Shown: positions 51,601 through 61,795 of the stretch, piece by piece | Layout: each line of letters opens with the position of its first letter | How positions within the stretch are numbered: position 1 is the stretch's first letter | Source of the DNA: Haloquadratum walsbyi J07HQW1 | GTDB lineage: Archaea > Halobacteriota > Halobacteria > Halobacteriales > Haloferacaceae | Direction: 5' to 3' | DNA length: 64,000 nt | Assembly (NCBI GenBank): GCA_000415965.1 | Contig: KE356560.1 | Coordinates: forward strand, 2,446,720 to 2,510,719 | Made by a program: the position numbers and the translations under genes | The notes under the pieces: generated by a model | Databases searched by the model: none | What the model was told of the DNA's origin: nothing | What the model saw: only the letters and a program-made list of their open reading frames with translations

Positions 51601-52649
51601 AGGAGGTGTCATTCGGCGAGACTGCTCGTGAGAACGTGGTTGATGCAGTGTGGACGGCAATGCAGACCGTTGAGGATGAATTACCAGCAGTCCAAACCGT
51701 TGCAGACGACCGTAATATTGCCTCAGAGTTGCTTGAGGCGATGCGATCAACAGATATCCTGGCGCCACCAACGGATTGTCTCTCGCCTATTACAGCAGAT
51801 CTCGTTGAGGCGGGGCTACGAAAGGAGTTTGATGCTGATTTTTATGCAGCCGCGACGCGAGATGCAGAGGTTCATGGTGGTGATCCATTTGTTGTTGAGG
51901 CTGGAGTTGCCTATGGTGGTGAACTCGAAGGGGGGAACATCTCACTTCTCCGATTTGCGAACCGCGTTCCATTGGTTTATCAGCGGGGCGCATGTGCAAC
52001 AACAGATGTCATCAAGTCAATCGGGTGGCGAAACTATGGACTTGATCAGCCTGGTGGGTCTGGAATGCCACGCGGACCAGCAGTCGTGATGATTCATGTA
52101 GCATCGACAAACGTGCCGTTCACAAGCGAATCAAAGGACGCACTAGCAAACATTCCAGCGATTGAAAATGAGATTGAACTCGCCGTTCGAGAGGCGTCAC
52201 GCGAACTGAAATCGTATCTGAATAAACGCCGATCGATGCAAAAGCGGCGAAAAAAGCAGGATGTACTTGGGCGGATACTTCCGGAGATGGCGAATAAACT
52301 CGCAGACGTAACAGAAAATGATCGACCCGACATTGATAATGCACTCGCGCGAATCATGAACAACGTCAGTGTTGAACGCGATATCAATGATGGGTCGGTC
52401 ACATTGACAGTGCAGAATTACTCAGACCGTCAGGAATCACCAACGCTGACTGATATCGTTGATTCCAAACCGGAGACAATTCCAGCGGAGATGGAAGTTG
52501 TCGAACTCGAGGGTGAGTACTTCCTGACATGGGAGCCAACTGTTGCTGCTGGTGAATCGGCGACTGTGACATATGAAGTTCCAACGAATGCGTCATTTGA
52601 GCTTGATGTCGATGATGTCGAAACGGAGAAATTGACTATTGATGCATGA
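48657..52649 (+). CDS. top6B: DNA topoisomerase VI subunit B with intein
   Basis: The precursor has 1330 residues; 824 after intein removal. It starts '[21 protein letters not shown]'. The GHKL ATPase has '[15 protein letters not shown]' and '[32 protein letters not shown]'. The intein (residues 117-622) follows, then the ATP-lid continuation '[21 protein letters not shown]'. The transducer region and H2TH-like segments follow, with an acidic insert near 51121-51180. The C-terminal domain ends with an Ig-like part. Topo VI relaxes and decatenates DNA with Top6A encoded next. Because the intein splits the ATP-binding motif, splicing is needed for function. Confidence 0.95.
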   Translation: MTSFQSTLGEEGEIADELAESQRAISIAEFFEKNKHMLGFDSGARGLVTAVKEAVDNALDATEEAGIKPDISIEIRESGDYYTLIVEDNGPGITREQVPKVFGKLLYGSRFHAREQSLTPTQTLLLRHDGDITFTSIGEFCDSYLPADGEASAPIPADANIEVPSFDRQTHEMTWQPVTNAIRHRTDERVYRISTACGRTVETTGNHSLFSLSSHDETVEVNASELSAGDTILAPKQLPMVSQSAETGVTVETETKTTEREQTINILEYIQSDDLRRSEHTFRIRDRHSASPSPSSAGDTPSASTASSASSNLTSTAVASSTGGQQSHVSVDQRQPEPESHTLDDTQDGESYRSGETVCEHDEASSVADCILEIVDPSGEVIRLPISVSIDETFIESLARYIVFGSPSAILQTSAGNEDHTTKEGHHTLDTSLDDTSTPLDSVIPLLCKDAGDIQLPSFIFECDAKHQQQLLTQLYQYSDVSNAVDTGDDNVTYTTSNATLARQLTTLWNMNGVVATTDTRIKTQTETKTSRSGDLTRESAQTTIYYVSVNQTQAEFDTKSDVGTGTESDHQHDTGDLCLLSVSNVEEIDAPSYVYDISVPGASGHDENFVTVNDGAICVKNSRGQQGIGISAAVLYSQLTSGKPAKITTRTQSSDTAQYFELIIDTDTNEPEVSADQERDPGAASLSPTHGTRIELEMEANMRARGQLRDYVKHTAVVNPHARITLDEPGLEEPRQYERVDGAELPAQTEEIRPHPHGVELGTLLKMLEATESYSVSGFLREEFTRVGSKTATKILDRFRDRHFGRALPMSAPETIPNSTGETDESDVDGDENENDNDQMSSSLESVIDAAVINKGASATATFADRVAKTLNQRSGTTRSELAGIVDTVAEDIEDEFETTFGATVRENAVDAAWDVLTTHIDDDIYPLVADATSTQKDHTTVRGVADRIAAKFADGSGSLRATRDTVREYVDRSADMIVSEEVSFGETARENVVDAVWTAMQTVEDELPAVQTVADDRNIASELLEAMRSTDILAPPTDCLSPITADLVEAGLRKEFDADFYAAATRDAEVHGGDPFVVEAGVAYGGELEGGNISLLRFANRVPLVYQRGACATTDVIKSIGWRNYGLDQPGGSGMPRGPAVVMIHVASTNVPFTSESKDALANIPAIENEIELAVREASRELKSYLNKRRSMQKRRKKQDVLGRILPEMANKLADVTENDRPDIDNALARIMNNVSVERDINDGSVTLTVQNYSDRQESPTLTDIVDSKPETIPAEMEVVELEGEYFLTWEPTVAAGESATVTYEVPTNASFELDVDDVETEKLTIDA
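49005..50522 (+). other. Top6B intein (506 aa) with degraded homing endonuclease
   Basis: The extein break is between 'FHAREQ' and 'SRGQQG'. The intein starts with Ser ('[15 protein letters not shown]'), has block B '[11 protein letters not shown]', block F '[17 protein letters not shown]', and ends 'GAICVKN' before +1 Ser. The penultimate residue is Lys rather than His. In the middle, '[16 protein letters not shown]' sits where a LAGLIDADG helix ('LARxLGxYLAEGS'-like) belongs, with the acidic catalytic residue lost. '[14 protein letters not shown]' and '[14 protein letters not shown]' look like further endonuclease relics. About 130 residues near the front (Ser/Thr/Glu-rich) are low complexity. 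The endonuclease is judged inactive. Confidence 0.9.
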
Positions 52650-52911
52650 GGGACATCTCTTAGTCAGAGATATATCTAACTCACAGTCGCAGTTGCAGTC
52701 GCAGGCACGGACGACTCTCTCAGAGTTTATGACTGCTATGACAGATATTCACCTCTCTGTATTGATCAATGACAGCCTCACCCGAGTGACGCCAAGCAAT
52801 AACACAACGAGTATGCAAAGCAAAATTAGCACAGACAAAGAAGAAACGTACCTCTATCGTGAGTACAATATCAATCATGATTGAAACCGAAACAACCCAA
52901 AGAAGTATATT

Positions 52912-54006
52912 ATGAGTACAAAACAAGACGAGGAGCTCGCACAGGAGCGACTCATTGATCTCGCCGCAGAGTTCTATGATCAGTTCGAGAGTGGAGAAAT
53001 TCCAGCGATGGAGATTCCAACGCGAACAAAGACAAATATCGTCTTTGATGAAGACTCAGAAGTCTGGGTATATGGCGATCGTACCTCAACACGCTCGGCA
53101 AATAGCGTTCGTGGAGCCAGAAAGCTACTCAAAGCAGCATATACGATTGAATTTCTCGTCGACCAACTTGAAGAGGATAGGTCGTCGACGCTTCGTGAGT
53201 TGTATTATCTCTCTGAGTCGTGGGACAATGAAGAGGCGCAGTTTTCTGATCAGGATGAATCGAATCAACTCGTTGAAGATCTTGAGATTGTCTCACAGGT
53301 AACGCGCGAAGACTTTCATATGCGACCTGAGGAGTCTGGTGCAACACTGATGGGACCACTCGAATTACGCGAACAGACTCGGCGAGGTGAGCGAGCAATT
53401 CATTGTCAGGAGGACGTTGGCGAGGGCGGATATCAGATTCCGAACAACCCAGACACAATCGACTTTCTTGATCATGACATTGATTTCGTTCTCTGTGTCG
53501 AAACTGGGGGCATGCGTGATCGGTTGATTGAGAATGGATTCGATGACATGTACAACTGTCTTATTGTGCATCTGAAAGGGCAGCCTGCCAGAGCAACACG
53601 ACGAATTACAAAGCGACTTCATGATGAGTTGAGCGTTCCCGTTGTTGTGTTTACTGATGGTGACCCCTGGTCGTATCGAATCTATGGATCAGTCGCATAC
53701 GGCTCGATTAAGTCCGCACATCTTTCAGAGTATCTTGCAACGCCAGAAGCACGATTCATTGGGATTCAACCGACTGATATTGTCGAATATGAACTTCCAA
53801 CCGATCCACTTGCGGACTCTGATGTGAACGCGCTTGAGTCTGAGCTTGAGGATCCACGATTCCAATCAGAATATTGGACTGAACAGATTGAATTGCAATT
53901 AGATATCGAAAAGAAGGCCGAACAGCAGTCGCTTGCGTCCCGTGGACTTGATTTCGTGACTGAAACATATCTCCCAGAGCGACTGACTGATATGGGAATA
54001 TTATAA
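52912..54006 (+). CDS. top6A: DNA topoisomerase VI subunit A (Spo11-like)
   Basis: The protein has 364 residues. The winged-helix (5Y-CAP) domain has '[12 protein letters not shown]' with paired Tyr98-Tyr99; the second is the likely DNA-cleaving residue by analogy with Spo11. The TOPRIM domain shows '[14 protein letters not shown]' (Glu) and '[14 protein letters not shown]' (DxD). It cuts and rejoins both DNA strands as a heterotetramer with Top6B. It lies 262 bp downstream of top6B. That gap contains no convincing gene. Confidence 0.97.
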   Translation: MSTKQDEELAQERLIDLAAEFYDQFESGEIPAMEIPTRTKTNIVFDEDSEVWVYGDRTSTRSANSVRGARKLLKAAYTIEFLVDQLEEDRSSTLRELYYLSESWDNEEAQFSDQDESNQLVEDLEIVSQVTREDFHMRPEESGATLMGPLELREQTRRGERAIHCQEDVGEGGYQIPNNPDTIDFLDHDIDFVLCVETGGMRDRLIENGFDDMYNCLIVHLKGQPARATRRITKRLHDELSVPVVVFTDGDPWSYRIYGSVAYGSIKSAHLSEYLATPEARFIGIQPTDIVEYELPTDPLADSDVNALESELEDPRFQSEYWTEQIELQLDIEKKAEQQSLASRGLDFVTETYLPERLTDMGIL

Positions 54007-54385
54007 TCACGGTCAAAACCATTGAATCGTCGGGACACTCGTTCGTTGATGTGTATGTATATGTATATGTAATTCAGCTCATTTTTGTAGGAATATCACG
54101 GCTTCTGTCGGATGTGATGTCGAGTTGCTAGATCAAGCTGTAATGAGACACGACCTCGAAATCAAGTATGCATAACGGTCATCGACACGAGTGAAATGTG
54201 TCTGTCTCTATCGATTTGCACACCTCAGACTCAAAAGCTAGTTTGCTACGTTCTGTTTTGGATTGCAAAGATCACAGTGCCAGCAACTCATATTCGGGAA
54301 TCGTAAAAAAGGAATAAGACACTGAATTGCCCAACACATTTTTTGAGTGAGATATGAATATATAATATTACGGATGAATACGTCG
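54007..54385. other. 379-bp stretch upstream of thiE
   Basis: It contains a short TGTATA-type simple repeat (54048-54071). A strong AT-rich box GAATATATAATATTA at 54356-54370 is the probable promoter of the thi genes. I searched by eye for a TPP riboswitch (CTGAGA, ACCTGATC blocks) and found none. Confidence 0.45.
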
Positions 54386-55045
54386 ATGCAAACATATCTT
54401 GTGACACAGGAAGACCGCTCAGCCGGGCGATCGACAACCGAGATTGTTGAGGCGGCTATCGATGGGGGGGTTGATGTTGTCCAGTTGCGTGAGAAGGAGA
54501 CAACTGCTCGGAGACGGTATGAGATTGGGCAGGCAGTTCGTGAGCAAACTGCTCAGGCAGGGGTGACTTTTCTCGTGAACGATCGCGTAGATCTTGCTGC
54601 TGCGGTTGACGCTGATGGTGTTCATCTCGGTGATGAAGATCTTCCAGTCGCGGCTGCTCGGGAAGTTCTCGGTCAGGACGCAATCATCGGGCGTTCAGTC
54701 TCGACGCCAACAGCAGCCCGGAAGGCTGAAGATATCGGCGCAGATTACCTTGGTGTTGGGGCTGTGTACCAAACAGGCACGAAGGATGTCACGGCTGAGA
54801 GCGCCGAGATCGGTCCCGAGACTGTGACTGCGATTACGGATGCAGTTTCGATCCCAGTCGTTGGAATCGGTGGTATTAGACCATCGAACGCGACGGAAGT
54901 CATCCGAGCAGGCGCAGATGGCGTGGCAGTTGTCTCTGCAATTACGACCGCTGACGATCCAACTGCAGCGACACGTAAGCTACAAGAGTCGGTCGAGAAA
55001 GCCAGTACAGAAAGCCAGCTAGCCAATGAGGAGCCATCAGCATAA
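54386..55045 (+). CDS. thiE: Thiamine-phosphate synthase
   Basis: The protein has 219 residues from 'MQTYLVTQEDRS'. Starts at 54374 (four codons up) and 54347 also exist, but the AT box at 54356-54370 fits a leaderless start at 54386. The TIM-barrel motifs are 'VDVVQLREKETTAR' (pyrimidine-diphosphate site), 'FLVNDRVDLAAAVDADGVHLGDEDL' and 'IGRSVST'. 'ADYLGVGAVYQTGTK' and 'VVGIGGI' complete the barrel. It couples HMP diphosphate with thiazole phosphate. Its stop overlaps the thiM start (TAATG). Confidence 0.93.
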   Translation: MQTYLVTQEDRSAGRSTTEIVEAAIDGGVDVVQLREKETTARRRYEIGQAVREQTAQAGVTFLVNDRVDLAAAVDADGVHLGDEDLPVAAAREVLGQDAIIGRSVSTPTAARKAEDIGADYLGVGAVYQTGTKDVTAESAEIGPETVTAITDAVSIPVVGIGGIRPSNATEVIRAGADGVAVVSAITTADDPTAATRKLQESVEKASTESQLANEEPSA

Positions 55046-55911
55046 TGAGTGAAGATACCACAACACTCGTCGAAGAAACAAGCGTAACTGTCCAGACAGC
55101 ACTCAAAGAACTCGACCAGGCGACACCACTCGTCAACGCCATTACAAATGATGTGACAGTGAATCAGGTTGCGAACGTTATCTTACACTGGGGCGGGTTA
55201 CCGGTGATGTCGGATGACGTAAGAGAACTCGATGAGATGGTTGATGCTGCAGAGGCATGTCTTTTGAATATGGGAACAGTAAGTGAAACGGGTGAGGAGG
55301 CAATGATGACTGCTGGGCAGGCAGCCTCTGAACACGATGCGGGACTGGTCCTTGACCCAGTTGGTGCTGGTGCGACAACAACACGATCACGAGTTGCAGA
55401 GCGGTTAAGCACTAATCTCGATATCGATGTGATCAATGGAAATCGGGGTGAAATCGCAGCGTTAGTTGGTGAAAATGCCGAGGTTCGGGGAGTTGAGTCG
55501 GTTGGTGAACATCCTGATGCGGCTGAGACGGCTATGGCGTGTGCTCAACGTACAGGGGCAGTCGTTGTTGCCTCAGGAACAACTGATATCGTCGCAACAG
55601 CAGAAACAGCATTTGAATTGACTGTCGGCGATGAAATGCTCGGGACTTTCGTTGGAACAGGATGTATGCTCGGTGGAACAATTGCTGCATTTTGTGGCGC
55701 GCTCGATGATTCATTAACAGCCGCGCTCACGGGGACGATTGCATTTGGGCTCGCAGGCGAAGCCGCAGCGAATGGTGAGTTTGGTGACTATGCTGGTCCG
55801 GCAAGCTATGAGACAACGGTTCTTGATGCTGCGGCTGGAACCGACCCTGAGATGATAGCCACTATGGATATCGATAGCCGAATTAACCGTGTGCTCGCGG
55901 AAGTGAACTGA
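55045..55911 (+). CDS. thiM: Hydroxyethylthiazole kinase
   Basis: The protein has 288 residues. It opens 'PLVNAITNDVTVNQVANVILHWGGLPVMSDDVRE', standard for ThiM. 'LVLDPVGAGATTTR' and 'VINGNRGEIAALVG' build the active site, and 'GTFVGTGCMLGGTIAAF' holds the GTGC nucleotide/catalytic Cys motif. It phosphorylates the thiazole moiety for ThiE. It is translationally coupled to thiE and works in salvage alongside it. Confidence 0.95.
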   Translation: MSEDTTTLVEETSVTVQTALKELDQATPLVNAITNDVTVNQVANVILHWGGLPVMSDDVRELDEMVDAAEACLLNMGTVSETGEEAMMTAGQAASEHDAGLVLDPVGAGATTTRSRVAERLSTNLDIDVINGNRGEIAALVGENAEVRGVESVGEHPDAAETAMACAQRTGAVVVASGTTDIVATAETAFELTVGDEMLGTFVGTGCMLGGTIAAFCGALDDSLTAALTGTIAFGLAGEAAANGEFGDYAGPASYETTVLDAAAGTDPEMIATMDIDSRINRVLAEVN

Positions 55912-56303
55912 GTAGGTCTCCGTTGTATCGGTGTCATAGACAGAGACAGGATATCACACATGAAAGTAACAATCTGAATGCTATTACACACTCAGAGAGA
56001 CACCGTCACTCAATACCCTTTCGGGCAGATGAGGTTATCTCGCGGATATGAGTGCGGTGAGAGACTCTCAGTAGCATCTCCGCATTCGTCAGCACCCGCC
56101 GAGAAAACACAAGCCGTCTCTATTCTCCTCATTGCGAATATATACACAGGAAAGTTTCAATCGAGCTGCAAAGAGAGAAGAGAAAGACACCTTCGATGAA
56201 TCAGTATATCAACGTAACGCGATGCGATGCAGTGCAGTGTGATGTAACCTACTGCAGCACAGCGAAACATAATATAATGTGGTGAAACAATGATAGATAA
56301 TAT
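55912..56303. other. 392-bp gap between thiM and thiD
   Basis: No gene. A stretch rich in GATGCGATGCAGTGCAGTG (56220-56238) is a short imperfect repeat. AT-rich sequence at 56268-56300 gives a possible separate promoter for thiD. Confidence 0.4.
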
Positions 56304-57125
56304 ATGAGCGAAACGACCGCAGAATTACCGTACGCACTTACGATTGCCTCCAGTGACTCCGGTGGAGGGGCTGGGATTCAAGCAGATTTAAAGACAATGA
56401 CGCGGTTTGGCGTATACGGCGGGTCCGTCATTGTATCGACAACAGCACAGAATACACAAGGTGTCGATTCAACACACGTTCTCCCACCCGCAGAGATTCG
56501 CGCGCAGTATGAATCAGTCACTGAAGATATCGATATTGACGCAGTGAAACTTGGTATGTTAGCTACTGCTGAAGCCATCGAGACCGTTGACGATTGTCTC
56601 AGCGGATATGATGGACCAGTTGTCGTTGATCCCGTCATGGTAGCAACATCAGGTGATCGACTGCTCGCAGAAGATGCAATTGATGTATACACTGATCTGT
56701 TCGCACATGCAACGCTTCTGACACCAAATGCCGATGAGACAGAGGCACTCACCGGCGTGTGGCCTGATACTGCCGGAGCGCGTGAGCGTGCGGCTGAGCA
56801 GTTCTTTGATTGGGGCGTCGATGCGGTATTATTCAAGGGTGGTCATGTAGAAAATGATGACAATACCGTTCAGGATATACTCATTACTGCGAATGCAGGA
56901 ACACAACTTACAGTGACCGGTGACCGCGTTGCAACGGCGCATACCCATGGCTCTGGATGTACACTTGCAAGTGCGATTGCTGCGGGACTTGCACACGGCG
57001 TTGAGCTTGAAACAGCTGTAGCGGACGGTGTAGAGTTTGTTCAAACCGCACTACAGAACGCAGCCACAGTCGGTGCGAATGGAAGCGTGAACCATCTGGT
57101 CGAATTTACGCAGGATACTGCGTAA
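56304..57125 (+). CDS. thiD: HMP/HMP-phosphate kinase
   Basis: The protein has 273 residues. 'ALTIASSDSGGGAGIQADLKTMTRFGVYGGSVIVSTTAQNTQGV' (in pieces) is the substrate site at the start. 'VVDPVMVATSGDRLL', 'LLTPNADETEALTG' and 'HTHGSGCTLASAIAAGLAHG' complete the ribokinase-like fold with the GSGC anion hole and Cys. It phosphorylates hydroxymethylpyrimidine twice. It lacks the ThiN fusion found in many archaea, which agrees with a separate thiE being present. It lies after thiE-thiM and completes a compact thiamine locus. Confidence 0.94.
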   Translation: MSETTAELPYALTIASSDSGGGAGIQADLKTMTRFGVYGGSVIVSTTAQNTQGVDSTHVLPPAEIRAQYESVTEDIDIDAVKLGMLATAEAIETVDDCLSGYDGPVVVDPVMVATSGDRLLAEDAIDVYTDLFAHATLLTPNADETEALTGVWPDTAGARERAAEQFFDWGVDAVLFKGGHVENDDNTVQDILITANAGTQLTVTGDRVATAHTHGSGCTLASAIAAGLAHGVELETAVADGVEFVQTALQNAATVGANGSVNHLVEFTQDTA

Positions 57126-57284
57126 TCTCTCCGATTCTCATGAGATGGGTATAAATAACTGAGCAGTGCTGTATCGTCTCCTTTTCAATAGAATAATATC
57201 ATCACTATCACGAGTCCCAAGACGGGCACTGATCATGTCATATGTCATGTATTGTCGTTATGATGGTTATACCCACACTGGGGC

Positions 57285-58001
57285 TCAAACAGGTCGTTCG
57301 TTTGGATCCTCGATAACAACCGGGCAGTTTTGTTGTGCGACATCAACGACAAATGCATCAGCGTCAGTGGCAAGCAGATCAATAGTATCATAGTGAATTG
57401 GAATCGTCAGTTGGGGATTAAGCGCAGCAGTGAGAGAGGCTGCCGCATGACGGTCCATAACGACGCTTCCTCCAATATTCGCTAAGAAAATATCGACTGG
57501 CAGTCGGTGAAATCCACTCAGCACGTCTGAGTCGCCAGGCCAGAAAATCGAGAGATTGTCTATTGAGAGACGATATCCACAGCCACACCCACGTGGGTGC
57601 ACGACAGATCCATCTGCGTCTGCAGTCGGTCCATCCGGCTTATTGTATGCTGGAAGACTCCAAATGTCGACCGGACCGACAACACAATGCGATTCAGCGT
57701 CAACGCAGATGATATCGTATGGAAGCTCTGAAACGGCTGTGACATCGCGGTCAATCTGCTCTGCAGCGATAGCTTCGAATGCAACGATAGTTGCCGTCTC
57801 AGCGGCGACCTGTCTGATAGCATCAGAATCATAATGATGGTTATGTGTCACAACCACGAGGTCACCATCATGAGCGTAGTAGTCATCAAGAACATCATAC
57901 CGACCGGGGTCAATATACATCACAAATCCATCTGCACTCTCAATTCGGACGGTTGCGTATCCGAGCCATGATATATTGAGAGATTCGACACGAACAGTCA
58001 T
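57285..58001 (-). CDS. MBL-fold metal-dependent hydrolase (UlaG-like)
   Basis: The protein has 238 residues. 'LNISWLGYATVRIESADGFVMYIDP' opens the beta-lactamase fold, 'VVVTHNHHYDSDAIRQV' gives the HxHxxD metal motif, and 'NLSIFWPGDSDV' and 'IPIHYDTID' provide later ligands. It fits the UlaG/predicted Zn-dependent hydrolase group, whose substrates are often unknown. A Cys-rich short piece 'HPRGCGCGYRL' is unusual and could be a local metal or redox site. Convergent with thiD. Confidence 0.82.
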   Translation of the reverse strand: MTVRVESLNISWLGYATVRIESADGFVMYIDPGRYDVLDDYYAHDGDLVVVTHNHHYDSDAIRQVAAETATIVAFEAIAAEQIDRDVTAVSELPYDIICVDAESHCVVGPVDIWSLPAYNKPDGPTADADGSVVHPRGCGCGYRLSIDNLSIFWPGDSDVLSGFHRLPVDIFLANIGGSVVMDRHAAASLTAALNPQLTIPIHYDTIDLLATDADAFVVDVAQQNCPVVIEDPNERPV

Positions 58002-58235
58002 AATATGTACTCAAGAAACCGTCGTAAAAAGTTCTCTGGAGCGTGTGCTCACGGATATAGTGATAGACATCTCACCATTGATATCGGTATCCGCACTTTC
58101 ACCCTGTGATTCAATTCTCTCATGTGATTGAGCGACGCCACATGATTGGACACAAAACGATTCTACCGAGTGTGTATGAAACCTGAGATGAGAGAGCATA
58201 GAACAGAGCGGTGAGTTTTCATCGTTTCGATCGGA

Positions 58236-60071
58236 TTATTCATCCGTTGTGAGACGCCTAACACGAGAAAGTGAATCAGCGTCACTCACTGCTTTGTCGT
58301 GACGAATCCCAACAACACGTGGAAATCGGAGAGCAAATCCAGAGGTGTACGTTGGTGAGCGTTGGATCGCCTCATATCCAACCTCAACGACAATCGCAGG
58401 TTCAATCATCACTGTCTGTCCATCTTCTGAACGAACATGTGGACGCAACTGCTCGGTCAGGGCATCGAGTTGGTCATCTGTAAGTCCTGTTGCGACCTTC
58501 CCCAGCGGTTCAAACTGTGGTTCATCTGCTGTTGTCCGTGCGGAGACGACAAATGTCCCAAACACATTCGCACGCCGACCTTCACCCCACTCAGCACCGG
58601 TGACAACGAGATCAAGTGTCTCAACGTCGGGTTTGTGCTTAAGCCAGTGTTGTCCACGGGATCCCGGGTTGTATGTTGAGTCAGGATCTTTCAACATGAC
58701 ACCTTCATGTCCATTTGAAAGTGCTTGTGTCCGTGCTTGCGCAATCACATCAGTCTCGGTGGTAATTTGGAATGGCGAAAGGGCATCAGTCGTTTTGAAT
58801 AAGCCACGGAGTTTGTCTCGCCGCTGACGAAGAGACATATCAAGTAAATCAGTGTCATCAACATGGAGGCAATCAAAAACATACACGTTGAGACTGACAG
58901 AATCACGCATTGCATCAATATCGTATTTGCGTCGAAACCGACGAAGGACTTCCTGAAACGCCAAGGGGTTACCGTCATCACTCACAGCGACGACTTCAGC
59001 ATCAAGGATCGCTGGGACGGTCACTCTCTGAGAAATAAACTCAACAATCTCTGGAAGCGGATCGGTGACATTCTCCATATTACGTGAGTACAATGAAACT
59101 GACTCACCATCTGTGTGTATCTGCACTCGCGCTCCGTCGAATTTCGTCTCGACAGCCACCGCATCCCACGTATCAACTGCGTCGACGCTGTCCGCTGCCT
59201 GTGCAAGCATCGCTTGAATTGGTCGCCCGACCTCAAGACTGATATCCGCGAGCCCTGCTCGTCCCTGATTTCGTGCAACAGTGGCAACCATGCCATAATC
59301 ATTCGATACCTGTAATGCACGCTCGACAACTGCAGCCGAGTCTGAGTTGGCGGACGAATCGGGATTGCTCCGTTCAGTTTGTTCATCCTCGGATATGCTC
59401 ACATCTGTGTTGTCTGTTTGTGATTGAGACGCAACAGGAGCCGATTGGGCATCTTCATGAGTTTTTGCGGATTCTATGTCATTATCTGTCGGTGGTTGGA
59501 TGAAACCCGAAATAATCGCATCACGAACAGTTCCGGTTCCAACCCCGATTCGCATTTCACCGAGGGTAAGTCGTGCGAGAATGCGAGCCTCTGATGATGA
59601 TGCCTTGGAGAATAATCCGAAAAGGAGGTCACGACGACGGCTTTCACTTCCATCACCACTTGCTGATGCGACCGCACGGAGAGTGTCATTGACGCGAGTG
59701 ATAGTGAGCGGATCTGACGTAGATGTGGTGAATGCAGATAATCCCCGCTGCCCGCTCAGGTCATAACTCGCTGCGACAGCCCCAATCTCACCATAATCTG
59801 CAAGACGATTCTCGACATCCGCCGAGTCAATATTCGGTCCAGCAGCCTGAGCAATCGTTTCATGTAATAAAGCGGGTCCAACATCAAGCGTTTGTGATGA
59901 CCATGCGGGGAATACTGTTCCCTTCACAAATCGCACAACGGTGCTGAGCGTCTCCTCGCTTTCATTTCCAGCCCTGATAAATAATTCACTGACAAGCGAC
60001 ACAGTCTCTAAATCCGCAGGTTCAGCCTCAATTGTAATAACATGCTCAGCAAAATCCTCAAACTTCATCAA
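58236..60071 (-). CDS. lig: ATP-dependent DNA ligase
   Basis: The 611-residue protein (second Met at 60068 is equally good) has an N-terminal DNA-binding domain. The nucleotidyltransferase follows, with 'AVETKFDGARVQIHTDG', the KxDG motif whose Lys takes AMP. 'SLYSRNMENVTDPLPEI', 'ILDAEVVAVSDDGNPLAF', 'EGVMLKDPDSTYNPG' and 'WLKHKPD' are motifs III to V. The OB-fold tail is complete. It has an acidic low-complexity insert (about residues 195-245). It seals nicks in replication and repair. Confidence 0.96.
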   Translation of the reverse strand: MMKFEDFAEHVITIEAEPADLETVSLVSELFIRAGNESEETLSTVVRFVKGTVFPAWSSQTLDVGPALLHETIAQAAGPNIDSADVENRLADYGEIGAVAASYDLSGQRGLSAFTTSTSDPLTITRVNDTLRAVASASGDGSESRRRDLLFGLFSKASSSEARILARLTLGEMRIGVGTGTVRDAIISGFIQPPTDNDIESAKTHEDAQSAPVASQSQTDNTDVSISEDEQTERSNPDSSANSDSAAVVERALQVSNDYGMVATVARNQGRAGLADISLEVGRPIQAMLAQAADSVDAVDTWDAVAVETKFDGARVQIHTDGESVSLYSRNMENVTDPLPEIVEFISQRVTVPAILDAEVVAVSDDGNPLAFQEVLRRFRRKYDIDAMRDSVSLNVYVFDCLHVDDTDLLDMSLRQRRDKLRGLFKTTDALSPFQITTETDVIAQARTQALSNGHEGVMLKDPDSTYNPGSRGQHWLKHKPDVETLDLVVTGAEWGEGRRANVFGTFVVSARTTADEPQFEPLGKVATGLTDDQLDALTEQLRPHVRSEDGQTVMIEPAIVVEVGYEAIQRSPTYTSGFALRFPRVVGIRHDKAVSDADSLSRVRRLTTDE

Positions 60072-60262
60072 TGTCTATTCTCACGACTACTGTCAAAAGA
60101 GTGCAGCGGCTCGTGGTATCCAGGTTGAGACACAAAGCTGTCTCGGGACCGACTGAGTAGGCGTCGCTGGGCGAGTACTCACAGCGTTCTTCGCTCAGAT
60201 TAATGCGAATATGCCAGGCTCAATCCACCGGATTCAAGCCGTCGGGTCGTCCATCGTCGCGT

Positions 60263-61795
60263 ATGACTGATGAGTTGGCGGCAGAGGTTCGTGACGCCCT
60301 TGCCGTCGATGCAGAGGGCTTCAACGATCGCGCATTGGCGGATGCGGACGTTGTAAAGAATGAACTTGCAGCAGGCACCTTCGACAATCATCAAGCTATC
60401 ATTGGATTGGAGTACGAATTTTATGCAGTTGCCGATGGTCGGTGGGCAGCGTCCGATGATGGTGATACTTATGGATTGATGCGCGTTCCACGGCGCTTAC
60501 TCGAGCACGTTGGATTTGAAAAAGAACTTGGATTGCACAACGCAGAGATGACAACAAATCCACAGCCACTGAATGAAAGTGGATTGCATGCACAAGAATC
60601 AGAGGTTCGTGCACAACTTCGAGCGGCGCTACAGTGTACAAGCGCTGAGGGGATTCGACTGGTCAGCGATGGACTGTGGACTATTCCACCAGCAGGTGAA
60701 ACGGCACAAGAATACCTCACAAATAGTGTGAATGACGGTGGTGTCCGAATTGCAACGAATATGAGCGGGTCGGTGCGGTATCATGCCATGGCGAATGGTC
60801 CACGGGTTCCGGACACAGTGACGCTTGATGCACCGCACGTGTCACTCTCGGCTGATACAGTAATGCCGGAGTCGTTGATTAGTTCGATCCAACCACATTT
60901 CCAGGTCGCTCATGCTGCTGACTTACCGACATATTTCAATTATGCCCTTCGGATTGCTGGACCGTTGCTTGCCCTTGGGGTCAACTCACCGTTTTTCCCA
61001 CCGGATGTATACGATGATGTTGGCGCACAACAGATCCTTGCCGATGGACATGCTGAAAACAGGATTCATGTCTTTGAGTCGGTGTTGAACACTTCTGACG
61101 CCGAGAAAGTCCGATTCCCACGAGATCTTGAGACGATTGAGGATGCAGTCGACCGGGTGGCAAACGATGCAACGATTGTTCCAATGCCAGTCCCTCGTGG
61201 TGACCGATTTGATGATAATTTCGCCACATTGCGACGAAAGCATGGGACATACTGGCGATGGATACGACCTGTGTTTGATGGCGCATCACGATCATCGGCG
61301 AACGCCCGGATTGAGTTCCGCCCACTCCCCGCACAACCAACAGTTCGTGATTCGATGGCATTCCAAGCAACATTCGCTGGGTTGATGAAGAGTCTTCCAC
61401 GACGAGAGCATCCTGTGGTCAATCAAAGTTGGTCGACTGCACGCGAAAATTTCTACGCTGCCATGCGATCTGGGCTTGACAGCCGACAACGATGGATCTG
61501 TAATGATGGTGTCGAGACAATTGAGCAAGAAGCGATTTATGATGATATTTTTGCACATGCGATTGACGGACTGACTGCCAGTGGTTGTTCTGAATCAACC
61601 GCAGAGACATATGTTGAACCATTACGACATCGTGTTAACACACAAACAACACCAGCGAGTTGGAAGGTTGAGCAGGTACGTGATCACCTCACTGATGGTG
61701 CAGACTTCGCTACTGCTGTCGCAGAAATGCAGCGCGCATACGTGAAGGAACAACGAGAAACACTGCTTGATGAATCATTCTTAGCCTGGAAGTAA
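60263..61795 (+). CDS. GCS2-like carboxylate-amine ligase family protein
   Basis: The protein has 510 residues from 'MTDELAAEVRDAL'; the frame opens 20 codons earlier. 'IIGLEYEFYAV' resembles the glutamate-binding 'GxExE' start of glutamate-cysteine ligase 2 enzymes. 'LGLHNAEMTTNPQPL', 'SGSVRYHAMANG' and 'SANARIEFRPLPAQPT' resemble the substrate and metal motifs. Haloarchaea make gamma-glutamylcysteine as their main thiol, but this protein is longer than the usual enzyme, so another acid and amine may be joined. The active-site details are my estimate. Confidence 0.7.
   Translation: MTDELAAEVRDALAVDAEGFNDRALADADVVKNELAAGTFDNHQAIIGLEYEFYAVADGRWAASDDGDTYGLMRVPRRLLEHVGFEKELGLHNAEMTTNPQPLNESGLHAQESEVRAQLRAALQCTSAEGIRLVSDGLWTIPPAGETAQEYLTNSVNDGGVRIATNMSGSVRYHAMANGPRVPDTVTLDAPHVSLSADTVMPESLISSIQPHFQVAHAADLPTYFNYALRIAGPLLALGVNSPFFPPDVYDDVGAQQILADGHAENRIHVFESVLNTSDAEKVRFPRDLETIEDAVDRVANDATIVPMPVPRGDRFDDNFATLRRKHGTYWRWIRPVFDGASRSSANARIEFRPLPAQPTVRDSMAFQATFAGLMKSLPRREHPVVNQSWSTARENFYAAMRSGLDSRQRWICNDGVETIEQEAIYDDIFAHAIDGLTASGCSESTAETYVEPLRHRVNTQTTPASWKVEQVRDHLTDGADFATAVAEMQRAYVKEQRETLLDESFLAWK

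Noticed and set aside
52639-52884. Open frame between top6B and top6A
   Set aside because: It overlaps the end of top6B, has no acidic haloarchaeal composition and shows no motif; judged non-coding.
54007-54385. Possible TPP riboswitch before thiE
   Set aside because: No CTGAGA or ACCTGATC-type blocks are present; a plain AT-rich promoter explains the region.
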